Source of the DNA: Brevinema_A sp051649245
Lineage (GTDB): Bacteria; Spirochaetota; Brevinematia; Brevinematales; Brevinemataceae
Assembly: GCA_051649245.1 (NCBI GenBank)
Contig: JBOFGS010000019.1
Coordinates: 310,001-374,000 of the forward strand
Reading direction: 5' to 3'
Length of the DNA stretch: 64,000 nucleotides
Under the pieces are notes generated by a model that saw only the letters and a program-made list of their open reading frames with translations, was not told the origin of the DNA and ran no database searches. Of this stretch, positions 15,910-24,974 are shown piece after piece. Every line of letters starts with the position of its first letter. Within the stretch, counting starts at the first letter, position 1. The translations under genes were made by a program, and so were the position numbers.

Positions 15910-17154
15910 ATGCGAAATATATTTTTAATCATATGTTTGTTGGGATTTAGCAATATTTATAGTCAAGATAATGATGTTATTCCTTTGAAATTTCGTGGGA
16001 GTAGGTCGGGAGGTGGTTCGATTGCAATTGTGATTTCTAATCGAGCTCCTTTTGCTCCGGAAATTTCTGAAGTGATCAATGATTTGACAATGCGTGGCTA
16101 TCGTGTTGCGTTGGTCAAAGATGATATTGATATTGAGGGATTGTCACTTAATAATTCGCCATTTGTGAAAGATGTTCTTTATGTAATGAAAATTTTTGTA
16201 AATAATACTTCCACAAGAGAAAGTGTGTTATCATTGAAAATTGATTTATTGGTATTGAGTTCTCAAAAAAAAATCAGTAAAGAATTTGCTGCCCCCAGAG
16301 CAAATATTAAAATGATTACCAAAGAAATGGACGCTCTCCTCCAACAAGTACTTCCCAGAAAAGACGAAAATCCTCTTCAGGTACTCTCTATCAGTAACAA
16401 TATTTTTTCTTTTACCAATATGGCACGTGGATTGCGTCGAGGTGATGAAATCCGTATTCAGTATAAACTTCCACGAAATAAAAGAACAGAGTCACAAGCT
16501 ATCGTCGTTCAAATTTCTAGCAATACGATTCAAGCAAAAGATATTTATAAGCAAATAGAAATTGGTGATGTTATTTTGCCTATTAGTCCTAAAAGAAATA
16601 GATTTTCTTTTAATGTCCATGCTATTGTACCTACTATTGGTGAGAGAAGATTGCAAGCCTCTCTAGATAATAGAAGTTGGACAGCAAAATCCCGATGGCC
16701 TGTAGGTTTTGCTCTTGAAGGAGAATATGAACGCTTTTTACCTTATCAATTAGTTTCAACAACAGCTTTTGGGATCAGTGTAGATGGTGTTCTTGGAACA
16801 CATGTGTTCACAGGGATAGGATATCGTGGGTTAGTGGGATCTTGGGAGTTTATGCCTTATATCAGGCTTGGTTTTTTATATAACCCTCTTGGATTTAATA
16901 GCAATATAGGAGGAGATCCTTTGCAAGGGATGACATTAAGATTGGGATTGAATCTTGGTGTTAATATTATTAAAAGAGTTTCCGACACTATTTTTGTAGG
17001 CTTTGATTTGGGTATTCGTTGGTATTTTTATGATTTTGTTAATGTTCAATCTGCCGGTACACAAGTAAAACCTCTGTGGAACAATAATCAAAAAAAATTC
17101 CCTCTATCTGCATTCTATCCTTATATAGGTTTAAAGATCGGGTGGATATTTTAA
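15910..17154 (+). CDS. Predicted outer-membrane beta-barrel protein
   Basis: The 414-residue product has a signal peptide (FLIICLLGFSNIYSQ). Its N-terminal half (about 20-220) resembles a periplasmic domain with a Val/Ile strand pattern. The C-terminal half has alternating hydrophobic strands rich in Gly and aromatic residues and ends in GLKIGWIF, a terminal Phe typical of proteins inserted by BamA. No named family is recognised. Two ATGs are possible (15904 and 15910), and the second has the better spacing from GGGG. It is followed by a 137-base gap without a clear terminator. Confidence 0.65.
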   Translation: MRNIFLIICLLGFSNIYSQDNDVIPLKFRGSRSGGGSIAIVISNRAPFAPEISEVINDLTMRGYRVALVKDDIDIEGLSLNNSPFVKDVLYVMKIFVNNTSTRESVLSLKIDLLVLSSQKKISKEFAAPRANIKMITKEMDALLQQVLPRKDENPLQVLSISNNIFSFTNMARGLRRGDEIRIQYKLPRNKRTESQAIVVQISSNTIQAKDIYKQIEIGDVILPISPKRNRFSFNVHAIVPTIGERRLQASLDNRSWTAKSRWPVGFALEGEYERFLPYQLVSTTAFGISVDGVLGTHVFTGIGYRGLVGSWEFMPYIRLGFLYNPLGFNSNIGGDPLQGMTLRLGLNLGVNIIKRVSDTIFVGFDLGIRWYFYDFVNVQSAGTQVKPLWNNNQKKFPLSAFYPYIGLKIGWIF

Positions 17155-17291
17155 TGGGATGAAAACTTGTTAATATAAAATCTATTTCTCTATATTTTAA
17201 GATATTTCAAAAATTTATAAAGTCATCCTTGAATATTTCCGATATCTTTAGAGGATAACCATACATTATTCTTGCTTAAAGAGGTTTTTCA

Positions 17292-18116
17292 ATGGAAATA
17301 ACGTTATGGGGAGTAAGAGGATCAATTCCAACTCCTGAAAATGATAAAATCAAAGTCGGTGGTAATACTACATGTGTTGAGGTAAGATTAGATGATGGGA
17401 CAATTATTATTATTGATGCTGGTACAGGATTAATTGCTTTAGGTAAGAAATTACTCAAAGAATTTGAAGGAAAAAAGTTCCCTAAAATTCATTTGTTTTT
17501 ATCTCATATTCATTGGGATCATATTTACGGATTTCCGTTTTTTGGACTAAACTTTATCCCAAGCTTAGAAATTGATATTTATGGTCCTGTGCAGCATGCA
17601 GGAAGCCTCAAAGAACTCTTGTTGACTAGTATGGAATTTCAGTATTGTCCTATCCGTTTTTCACAACTTCCTTCGATTATTAATTTTATTGAAATCGCAG
17701 AAGGAAGACATGATTTTATTGATAATGTTATTATTGAAACATGTGCACATATTCATCCTGGTGGAGCGTATAGTTATCGTATTGAATCTTCGGGTAAGGT
17801 ATTTGTATTTAATACGGATGTGGAACACTATCATTCTCGATTAGATCACAGAATTGTTGATATTTCTAGGAATGCTGATCTGATGATCCATGATGCCCAA
17901 TATAAACAAGATGAGCTACACAAATATATAGGATGGGGTCATTCATCTTGGGAGCAGGCAGTCGACGTAGCAACAGCTGCTTCTGTAAAGAAACTTGGAT
18001 TGACACACCACGATCCCATGCGTACAGATGAGGAAATCATTGAATTAGAACTAGAAGTACAAAAAGTATTCCCAAATTCATTCTACTGTTATGAAACAAT
18101 GACTTTTAAACTCTAA
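17292..18116 (+). CDS. MBL-fold metal-dependent hydrolase
   Basis: The 274-residue protein begins with WGVRGSIPTP and GGNTTCVEV, a variant of the metallo-beta-lactamase fold often annotated as a cyclic-phosphodiesterase-like hydrolase. Metal ligands are visible in LSHIHWDHIYGFPFF (HxHxDH), in the His of CAHIHPGG near residue 156, in FNTDVEH near residue 180 and in LTHHDP near residue 240. The substrate is unknown. No signal peptide is seen, so it should be cytoplasmic. It ends two bases from the converging tatD gene with no hairpin between them. Confidence 0.85.
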   Translation: MEITLWGVRGSIPTPENDKIKVGGNTTCVEVRLDDGTIIIIDAGTGLIALGKKLLKEFEGKKFPKIHLFLSHIHWDHIYGFPFFGLNFIPSLEIDIYGPVQHAGSLKELLLTSMEFQYCPIRFSQLPSIINFIEIAEGRHDFIDNVIIETCAHIHPGGAYSYRIESSGKVFVFNTDVEHYHSRLDHRIVDISRNADLMIHDAQYKQDELHKYIGWGHSSWEQAVDVATAASVKKLGLTHHDPMRTDEEIIELELEVQKVFPNSFYCYETMTFKL

Positions 18117-18118
18117 AT

Positions 18119-18904
18119 TTAAGAAAATTTAAAAGCATTAAAGACATTTTTTTTGATTTGTGGAGTCAATTCTTCAATAGGTATCTCTCTTAGATGAGCA
18201 AAGTATTGATAAATATGACGAACATATTCCGGTGTGTTTTTTTTACTACGTAATGGCTCCGGCGATAGATATGGAGAATCTGTTTCAAACAACACCTGAT
18301 GTAATGGAATTTTTTTTGCAACATCTTGTAATTCTATCGATTTCTTATATGTTAGTATTCCTGAAAAAGAAATATAATTATTTTGTTCTAAGATTAAATC
18401 AGCTTCTCTTAATCCGTAGCTAAAACAATGAAAAATAACAGTAAGATGTTGGAAATCACGTAAAATTTGAAAACATTCATCAAAAGATTCGCGTGAATGG
18501 ATTACAACAGGGAGTTGTAGATCGCTTGCTAATTCGAGTTGTTTTCTGAATAATGATTTTTGTGCATCTAATGATCCATAAGATTCATACTTTAGATCAA
18601 TTCCAATCTCACCTAATGCAACATGTGGATATGTTATTAAAACAGATTTTAGTTTTTCTATATATTGATCTTGAACATAAGATTCATCGGTTACTCGATC
18701 CGGATAAATACCTGTTGCAAAGAAAATTTTCGGATTATTTTTTAATAAAGAATAATTTTTATTAAATTCATTAAAATCTAACGAAATATGGATAACCAGA
18801 TCTAATAATTCTAAAGATATGTTTTCTTTTAGAGTATCTGTTGTCAGATTTTTGTCTGTTGAAGAAAAAGTTATATCCAAATGAGCATGTGTATCAATAA
18901 ACAT
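18119..18904 (-). CDS. tatD: TatD-family metal-dependent DNase
   Basis: TatD proteins are TIM-barrel hydrolases with 3'-5' exonuclease or deacylase activity. The 261 residues carry FIDTHAHLDI, GEIGIDLKYE, PVVIHSRESFDECF, IFHCFSYG and ETDSPYLSPEPLRSKKNTP, which together give the two-metal site. Length and motif order are normal. The ribosome site TTGAGG precedes the ATG. It lies alone on the minus strand between two plus-strand genes. Confidence 0.93.
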   Translation of the reverse strand: MFIDTHAHLDITFSSTDKNLTTDTLKENISLELLDLVIHISLDFNEFNKNYSLLKNNPKIFFATGIYPDRVTDESYVQDQYIEKLKSVLITYPHVALGEIGIDLKYESYGSLDAQKSLFRKQLELASDLQLPVVIHSRESFDECFQILRDFQHLTVIFHCFSYGLREADLILEQNNYISFSGILTYKKSIELQDVAKKIPLHQVLFETDSPYLSPEPLRSKKNTPEYVRHIYQYFAHLREIPIEELTPQIKKNVFNAFKFS

Positions 18905-19021
18905 AAAAACCTCAATTTAGTATATTTTTATTAATTATATTGGAAATATCTTTATTGTTGCATAATATAATTTTTTTATCAAATTTTTATATATAATTTC
19001 AAAAAATTATATAATAGATTC

Positions 19022-19050
19022 TTGACAAAAATAATAAAAAAACATATGAT
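19022..19050 (+). promoter_or_regulatory. Promoter for the M23 peptidase gene
   Basis: TTGACA (19022-19027) and TATGAT (19045-19050) are spaced by exactly 17 bases. Confidence 0.75.
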
Positions 19051-19119
19051 ATTTAGTAAGTGTTACTAATTTTTAATTCTATTACTTAGGCATGTTTTCA
19101 TAAACTGATGGAGTAATTC

Positions 19120-20136
19120 ATGAAAAATCAAAATAAAAATCACTCTCTCCCTGTTCAAACTAAGTTTGATTTAAAATATTTTGATGAAGAAGCTATCCAA
19201 AAAAATTTTTGGCTTCGTATTAAAAAATTTTTTTTAGAACTCAAGACTAAGATACATCAATTTGGTATTTCTCGCTTTTCTATTATTATTGTTCCTCATT
19301 CTAATAATCAAGGAATCAATATCCATCTTTCTAACTATGTATTCTTGTTTTTTGGTCTTATTGTCATGACAACAGTAATCACAACAACAGCTATTTTAGC
19401 TTCTGGTCAAAAAAATTCACGTATTCAAGTGCGTCTTATTGAAGAAAATAATGCATTAGAGCAACGATTTTATAATGTTTCTCAAACCGTTGAATCATTA
19501 ACTGATTATTTTGCACAATTTCGTTTAGAGGTTGGATCTATTGTCAATTCACCAATCGAATCTTCTACCGTTGCTTCATTAAATGCTCCTGAAATTTCTC
19601 TTGTATCTAATACAATCACTGAAGAGATAGCACAACTACAAATTTTACAAAAAGAATTAGACGTTACCAAAGAAAAGATATTCCGTATCGGAAATTTTAT
19701 GCTTGAAAATAAAAGAACATTAAAAGAAATTCCTTCTATTTATCCTGTCGCAACGAGAGCACGTATCACTTCTCGTTTTGGTGTGCGTAAAAATCCTTTT
19801 GATCACAGAGGCATAGAAGCACATGATGGTTTGGATATGGCAACATTTCCGGGAACTCCTATTTATGCAACTGCGGATGGTCTTGTTTCTAAAGTGGGTG
19901 TCCAAGGTGGTTACGGTAATTTAATTGAGATTAAGCATAAGTATGGATTTGTCACTCGTTATGGACATATGCAAGGATTTGCATCTCAAATTTATCCTAA
20001 TGCTCGTGTTAAACAAGGACAAGTTATTGGATATGTTGGAGCAACTGGTCGTGTTACTGGGTACCATCTACATTATGAGGTACTCATCGGAAATACCAGA
20101 GTCAATCCAGAGCCGTTTGTAATGATGTTGCGATAA
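19120..20136 (+). CDS. M23-family peptidoglycan endopeptidase, membrane-anchored
   Basis: The 338-residue protein has a cytoplasmic N-terminus (1-70), one membrane segment (about 72-92), a helical stretch likely to form a coiled coil (about 100-200), and a C-terminal lysostaphin-like domain (about 215-338). Zinc ligands are visible in EAHDGLDMATFPGTP (HxxxD) and YHLHYEV (HxH). The family cuts cross-link peptides in the wall or, where the site is lost, activates amidases; here the ligands are intact. A consensus promoter lies upstream and a long terminator downstream, so the gene is probably transcribed alone. Confidence 0.9.
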   Translation: MKNQNKNHSLPVQTKFDLKYFDEEAIQKNFWLRIKKFFLELKTKIHQFGISRFSIIIVPHSNNQGINIHLSNYVFLFFGLIVMTTVITTTAILASGQKNSRIQVRLIEENNALEQRFYNVSQTVESLTDYFAQFRLEVGSIVNSPIESSTVASLNAPEISLVSNTITEEIAQLQILQKELDVTKEKIFRIGNFMLENKRTLKEIPSIYPVATRARITSRFGVRKNPFDHRGIEAHDGLDMATFPGTPIYATADGLVSKVGVQGGYGNLIEIKHKYGFVTRYGHMQGFASQIYPNARVKQGQVIGYVGATGRVTGYHLHYEVLIGNTRVNPEPFVMMLR

Positions 20137-20143
20137 AGTTTTT

Positions 20144-20216
20144 AAAAATAGACAATAAAACTTAGGATATACTCTAAATATTATAGAGTGTTTCTAAGTT
20201 CTATTGTCTATTTTTT
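20144..20216 (+). terminator. Long terminator hairpin after the M23 gene
   Basis: The outer arms AAAAATAGACAATA and TATTGTCTATTTTT and the inner arms around CTTAG/CTAAG and ACTCTA/TAGAGT form an extended stem. It ends in a run of six T. Confidence 0.85.
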
Positions 20217-20257
20217 AATCAATTAAAAAATAATTCACTGCATAGCAGGAGATGAAA

Positions 20258-20749
20258 ATGGGTAATATATATCTAGGAACAGATAATTCTGATCTCTATA
20301 TTGTTGTAGAGGGTCGAGGTACAGCAGAGTACTGTTCTGATTTAAAAAATCGTCTTGAAGTCATTATTCATTCTATGAATATCAAAAGTATTTTCTTTGA
20401 TGTCAAAAATGCAGACTATGTCGATAGTTCTTTCATTGGTTTGATTTTATGTACAAAGAAAAAATGCAATCATTGTGAAGTTGCTTTATTAAATCCAAGT
20501 AAAAGTGTCAAAGAAATTTTTACTATTATGGGTTTGGAATCTTTTATTTCTATTTGTGAAGATCCACAAAAAATATGTACCGAACAGCTTTCCGCTATCG
20601 ATCAAAAATTAGAACATTCGATTGCTGATATTAAGCTTCTTTTAGAATCTCACCAAGAAATTATGTCTACAAGTCCGGAAAATAAAAAAAGATTTGCTTT
20701 GGTAGAAAAGGTGTTTCTTCAAGAACTTCAGAAAAAAATCTTATATTAG
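20258..20749 (+). CDS. STAS-domain protein (anti-sigma-factor antagonist type)
   Basis: The first 110 of 163 residues form a STAS domain: IFFDVKNADYVDSSFIGLIL matches the region that holds the phosphorylatable Ser in SpoIIAA-like proteins, followed by ALLNPSKSVKEIFTIMGL. A helical C-terminal extension of about 50 residues follows. Such proteins relay signals by binding an anti-sigma kinase or acting in partner-switching; no partner gene is in the window. The start was placed six bases inside the longest frame because AGGAG directly abuts the first ATG. lpxA follows 32 bases downstream and may be co-transcribed. Confidence 0.75.
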   Translation: MGNIYLGTDNSDLYIVVEGRGTAEYCSDLKNRLEVIIHSMNIKSIFFDVKNADYVDSSFIGLILCTKKKCNHCEVALLNPSKSVKEIFTIMGLESFISICEDPQKICTEQLSAIDQKLEHSIADIKLLLESHQEIMSTSPENKKRFALVEKVFLQELQKKILY

Positions 20750-20781
20750 CATATCACTAGAAAATTTGTTGAAGGTAATTT

Positions 20782-21612
20782 ATGAATACAATTTCTCCTA
20801 TGGCTCAAATTTCTCCTAATGTTATATTAGGAGAAAATATTACGATTTCACCATTTGTTATTATAAAAGGAAATGTCACGATAGGAGATAATACTGTTAT
20901 TCATCCTTTTGTACATATTCAAGGTCCTGTTGAAATAGGCACAAATAATCAAATTTTTAATAATGTCTGCATAGGAACACCTCCTCAAGATTTATCTTAT
21001 CAAGGCTCTCCTAATAAAATAATTATCGGTAATCATAATATTATTCGAGAATCCGTTACTATTCATGCACCTGTCGCTTATGATGATGTTACTATCTCAC
21101 CTCATACTATGATAGGAAATAATTGTTTATTAATGGTACATTCGCATGTTTCTCATAATACTGTTTTAAAAAACAATGTTATTTTTGCAAATGGAGTACT
21201 TCCTGCTGGATGTTGTTTTTTTGATGACGGTGCATTTTTGTCTGGAAATGTATTGGTTCATCAACATGTTCGGATAGGAGCTTATGTCATTATTTCTGGA
21301 GGATCAAGAGTTGGACGAGATATTCCACCTTTTTCTTTAGTTTCTAGCTATTATGGATTAATTAGTGGTGTTAATAGTATTGGTTTAAGAAGAGCAGGGT
21401 TTACAGTAGAAGAGCGAAAAATAGCTAAAGAAATTTTCAAGATTTTTAAACAAGAAAATGCGTTGAATTCAGCTCTTGAACATATAAAAAAAACATTTCA
21501 TGATCAATTAGACAACAGAGTAGTATCAATGACCATTACATTTTTAGAAGCATCAAAGCGTGGTATTTCATCATTTGGTGAAGGACATATTGCGAAAGAT
21601 TCTATGATATAG
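20782..21612 (+). CDS. lpxA: Acyl-ACP--UDP-N-acetylglucosamine O-acyltransferase
   Basis: LpxA performs the first step of lipid A synthesis, moving a 3-hydroxyacyl chain to UDP-GlcNAc. The N-terminal two thirds are hexapeptide repeats forming a left-handed beta-helix, and a helical C-terminus starts near residue 200. PPQDLSYQGSP and IRESVTIH match the family. The catalytic base corresponds to the second His of VHSHVSH, and the later VHQH is kept. At the position of E. coli His144 the sequence reads AGCC, so that His is replaced by Cys. The residue aligned to the E. coli acyl-length ruler Gly173 is Gly. Its presence indicates that the organism makes lipid A, together with lpxB at 28948. Confidence 0.9.
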   Translation: MNTISPMAQISPNVILGENITISPFVIIKGNVTIGDNTVIHPFVHIQGPVEIGTNNQIFNNVCIGTPPQDLSYQGSPNKIIIGNHNIIRESVTIHAPVAYDDVTISPHTMIGNNCLLMVHSHVSHNTVLKNNVIFANGVLPAGCCFFDDGAFLSGNVLVHQHVRIGAYVIISGGSRVGRDIPPFSLVSSYYGLISGVNSIGLRRAGFTVEERKIAKEIFKIFKQENALNSALEHIKKTFHDQLDNRVVSMTITFLEASKRGISSFGEGHIAKDSMI

Positions 21613-21646
21613 TGAGTATCATTTTTTTGAATATATCTTATTAAAT

Positions 21647-21677
21647 AAAAAATCCCCCAACATGTTGGGGGATTTTT
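21647..21677. terminator. Bidirectional terminator after lpxA
   Basis: The palindrome TCCCCCAACATGTTGGGGGA, flanked by an A-run and a T-run, serves lpxA and the converging 127-residue gene. Confidence 0.92.
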
Positions 21678-21720
21678 GTGTACCCTAATCAAAGAGTAGC
21701 ACAGACCAGTATCATTAATC

Positions 21721-22104
21721 TTATTTTTTTTTCCATATTCTTCGTAGAATCATGCTAGAATTGGTGGATGTAATCAATGTTGAATCATCATCTTTAAAGG
21801 AAAAATATTCTGGGAATCCTACTGTTGTTCCTGTATTATCATATAAGATATATGCTGGAAAAGAACTTATTGTTCCTATTTTGTATTTATACTGTACTGT
21901 CGAAGTACCATTAATAGGATGTATTGTTTCTAAAATATATTCTGTGTTTAGGTTAAAAGTAGCGGTTCGTTGAATATTTTGTTGGCCAGAAGGTGTTAGG
22001 ATCGTTTCTCTGTTAACCCATGTACCAATTAATTTTTGATTGAAATTTTCAGGCAAAATATGGCAAGTACTTAATGTAAAAAATATTAATAAATATCGTA
22101 TCAT
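21721..22104 (-). CDS. Small exported protein, possible lipoprotein
   Basis: The 127-residue product begins with a hydrophobic signal ending LSTC, which could be a relaxed spirochaete-type lipobox. The remaining 110 residues contain KLIGTWVNRETI and alternating strands, like a small lipocalin-type beta-barrel. No named family is recognised. It lies three bases behind the large barrel/OmpA gene on the same strand and ends before a strong terminator, so the two are probably one transcript and may act together at the outer membrane. Confidence 0.55.
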   Translation of the reverse strand: MIRYLLIFFTLSTCHILPENFNQKLIGTWVNRETILTPSGQQNIQRTATFNLNTEYILETIHPINGTSTVQYKYKIGTISSFPAYILYDNTGTTVGFPEYFSFKDDDSTLITSTNSSMILRRIWKKK

Positions 22105-22107
22105 ATC

Positions 22108-24795
22108 CTACTCTTTTAATGTGTTTAAATCTTTTTCTAATAATATTCTGATACGTCGAAGATTTTCTTGTTTTTTCATATTCATTTCGTTGGCAATGTT
22201 AATATCAATACGGATATTTTTTTCAGAAACACCTTTTTTTATTAAGTATGCTTTGATGGATTCTGCTCTCAATAATGCCAAACGATTGGCTTCATATTCG
22301 CTATTGCTGGATTCATGAAATGAAGCACCTGTTTTTATCACAAGAATATCCGTTTTATGATCACTTACTAAATCCCAAATATTATCTAAATAAGCAAATC
22401 CTTCTTTTTCCAGTACACCTTTACCTTCAGAAAAGAACGCTGTATTTGTAGTCAAAATAAGATTTTTTTCATATATATCTAATAATACATCAATTTTTAT
22501 TTTTGCAATCGTATATTCAAGTTTATTTTTGAGAACATCAACAATTTTTAAATCTAAATTAATAACATCTCCACCGTTCAATGTTCCTTTATCAGGAATC
22601 CAAGAAAATGATTTTTCTGCTTGATCACCTGTAAATTCTTTGAGTGTCTTACCGTCTTGGTCACGAAGAGAAATTGTCCAAGCTCCAATACCAGTTACAT
22701 CTTCTGTTTTAAAGAATATATTTAGATTGTCATTAATGCTGTCTTTGTCAGGACTAAAACGTTTTGGCGAATAATTGAGCGTGAAACTTGGTACAGAATT
22801 ATCTAATTCGATGATCAATGGGTTGGAATGAAATATTTGTTTATCGTCAAACTCATTTTCCAATACAAAAAAATAAGATCCGTCATCAAGTTTTTTGCTG
22901 TTACCATCTTTTCCATCCCATATTAATAGCGATGGAATATTATTAACATCAATAATATTAGATTTTACAATATCACCAGAACTGTTGTATATTAATACTT
23001 TTGAAGAAACAAGTCCTATGGTTGCATTGTCACCAGGGAAAATTTTTACAAAATCAAATTCATCATCATGATTGGGAGAAAATGATTTGATATCACTAGT
23101 GATACTTGGTTTTCGAGGTTTTGTTTCAATCCCAATGTTACTGATGATTATTGTACTCATATTCCCAGCTTTATCAATGGAACAAGCTATATAGGAGTAT
23201 AATCCCGATGCCACATTCACACGAAGAGGATTTTTTAATTCCCATACATTTGTTATCGGAGCTTCGTTTTCTTTCCAAACCCAATCTGCTAATAATGTTT
23301 GATCAGATTGATCCACAAATTTTACTCTCCAAGGATCTGCAGACATTTCTTGTGTAAAAATTAAGCGTTGTTTAGGATCATCTCCAAGATATAATGTTTT
23401 GATAGATGGGGTAATTGTTGCTGTTGGTTTGGTGTTGTCCACAATAATAATATTGGTGTCAGAAGTGGTTATTTCATTTTCATTATAACGTAATTGGAGT
23501 GTAGCATGATAGATCCCGTCTGATACTTGTTGCTTTTTGTTATCTTTTCCATCCCAAACAATCTTTTGAGGAATAAGCGTTGATTTGTTTGGTAAAAAAT
23601 AAGCTTTAAAAAAATCACCGATGGTATAGTTGTCCTCTAATGTTTCATATTTTCCTTCAAATGTTTTCACAAGATTGCCTTGGTGATCTTCAATATTAAG
23701 ACGCCAAGCATTAATATTATTGGTTTCAATGACATAAGGAAGAAGAGTAACGGTGTCATCTATGAGATCTTCATTTGGAGAAAAATAATTGGTGCCGTTT
23801 TTATTGTTTTCTACAGAAAGGGTTGCTTTGAGAGCTCGTTTATTTTTATATCCAAATCCTAGCTCTATACCCAAGGTATGTCTATATTCAAGTTTGTTAA
23901 AAAACACATGAGCACCAAGATTATAACGTGCCTTGACAGAGAATGAATCCCATTCATGTCCAAGAGCAGTACTTAAGGTAAATGGCAGGATCTTATGATT
24001 ACCAAAGCCTAAATTAAAGGTTCCCAAAACTGTTCCTACAGAAATATCCCATACCTTCCAAAAAGTAAAACGAGTAGCCAAAGAAAACCATGTGATGAAA
24101 TGACTATCTTTATTTCTTGGTAATGGAACAGCTCCTATGGCATAATCCATGACCAATCCCCAACGTGTTGCTCCATAATCCATGAAAGTAGCTTCAATCC
24201 CGTTTTGTATGATGAATTGTGGGTATATATTTTGTGATACTCCAGATGTTGGAAAAAAAACCAATTTGATTTTTGAACCAAATGAAAAATCTTTAAATCC
24301 CCAACCATATTCAAAAGGGATAAAATCTTTCGGCATCCAAAGAACACCTAAGCTAAATCCACCTCCAACATGAAATTTCAGAGGATCGTTATGAAAATTA
24401 AGGATTCCTTCCATACCAAATGCCAAATCAGATCGCACCTTTTTTCCATAACCAATTCTTGTTAAGGCTGTTTGATCATAATGCAGATATTCTGTGGAAG
24501 CATATAAATTACCACCAGGTGAAATCGGTGAGGCAATACCAAAAGTAACACCAAAAAATGGAGACTCAATAGACCCAGAACTAAATACTTGTAGATTGTT
24601 TATTGTAGCGATAGTTGCAGGATTGATAGATGAAAAAAATGCAGAATCTTTGGATGCAACACCCCCAAATCCTTGAGAAGATACTCCTGCATCAAATCCC
24701 GAAAACCATAAGTGAGATCCAGGTTTTATTTGAGAAAAATACAAGGATGTTGGGTGAAAAAGAAGAAATAAGAGGATAATAATTTTTTTTTTCAT
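22108..24795 (-). CDS. Outer-membrane barrel protein with FlgD-like repeats and a C-terminal OmpA domain
   Basis: The 895-residue product has a signal peptide (about 1-21). A barrel-like domain follows (about 25-330) with INPATIATI near its start, as in PorV/UPF0164-type proteins. The central part has three segments beginning FSPNEDLIDD (near 337), FSPNHDDEFD (near 570) and FSPDKDSIND (near 680), a pattern shared with FlgD-like and gliding-type Ig modules, with WDGKD motifs between them. The C-terminal OmpA-like domain (about 785-895, ANRLALLRAESIKAYLIKKG) should bind peptidoglycan. A single chain therefore spans the outer membrane and reaches the wall. The start was set at the ATG after AAAGG rather than a GTG six bases upstream. 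Confidence 0.72.
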   Translation of the reverse strand: MKKKIIILLFLLFHPTSLYFSQIKPGSHLWFSGFDAGVSSQGFGGVASKDSAFFSSINPATIATINNLQVFSSGSIESPFFGVTFGIASPISPGGNLYASTEYLHYDQTALTRIGYGKKVRSDLAFGMEGILNFHNDPLKFHVGGGFSLGVLWMPKDFIPFEYGWGFKDFSFGSKIKLVFFPTSGVSQNIYPQFIIQNGIEATFMDYGATRWGLVMDYAIGAVPLPRNKDSHFITWFSLATRFTFWKVWDISVGTVLGTFNLGFGNHKILPFTLSTALGHEWDSFSVKARYNLGAHVFFNKLEYRHTLGIELGFGYKNKRALKATLSVENNKNGTNYFSPNEDLIDDTVTLLPYVIETNNINAWRLNIEDHQGNLVKTFEGKYETLEDNYTIGDFFKAYFLPNKSTLIPQKIVWDGKDNKKQQVSDGIYHATLQLRYNENEITTSDTNIIIVDNTKPTATITPSIKTLYLGDDPKQRLIFTQEMSADPWRVKFVDQSDQTLLADWVWKENEAPITNVWELKNPLRVNVASGLYSYIACSIDKAGNMSTIIISNIGIETKPRKPSITSDIKSFSPNHDDEFDFVKIFPGDNATIGLVSSKVLIYNSSGDIVKSNIIDVNNIPSLLIWDGKDGNSKKLDDGSYFFVLENEFDDKQIFHSNPLIIELDNSVPSFTLNYSPKRFSPDKDSINDNLNIFFKTEDVTGIGAWTISLRDQDGKTLKEFTGDQAEKSFSWIPDKGTLNGGDVINLDLKIVDVLKNKLEYTIAKIKIDVLLDIYEKNLILTTNTAFFSEGKGVLEKEGFAYLDNIWDLVSDHKTDILVIKTGASFHESSNSEYEANRLALLRAESIKAYLIKKGVSEKNIRIDINIANEMNMKKQENLRRIRILLEKDLNTLKE

Positions 24796-24916
24796 ACACA
24801 CCTTTTATTTGCTTAAAAAACTTACCTAAAATTTCGGAACCCCTTTTAAAATCTTAAGTAAATAATTGAAATTATTTTAGAGATCATGGTTGATAAAATT
24901 CTATCAAATATTATAG

Positions 24917-24945
24917 TTGACAAATAACCATAAAGATAGCATAAT
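24917..24945 (+). promoter_or_regulatory. Promoter for the WecG-like gene
   Basis: TTGACA (24917-24922) is followed after 17 bases by CATAAT (24940-24945). Confidence 0.6.
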
Positions 24946-24974
24946 ATCTTATATTCAGATCTAATTGAGGAATT

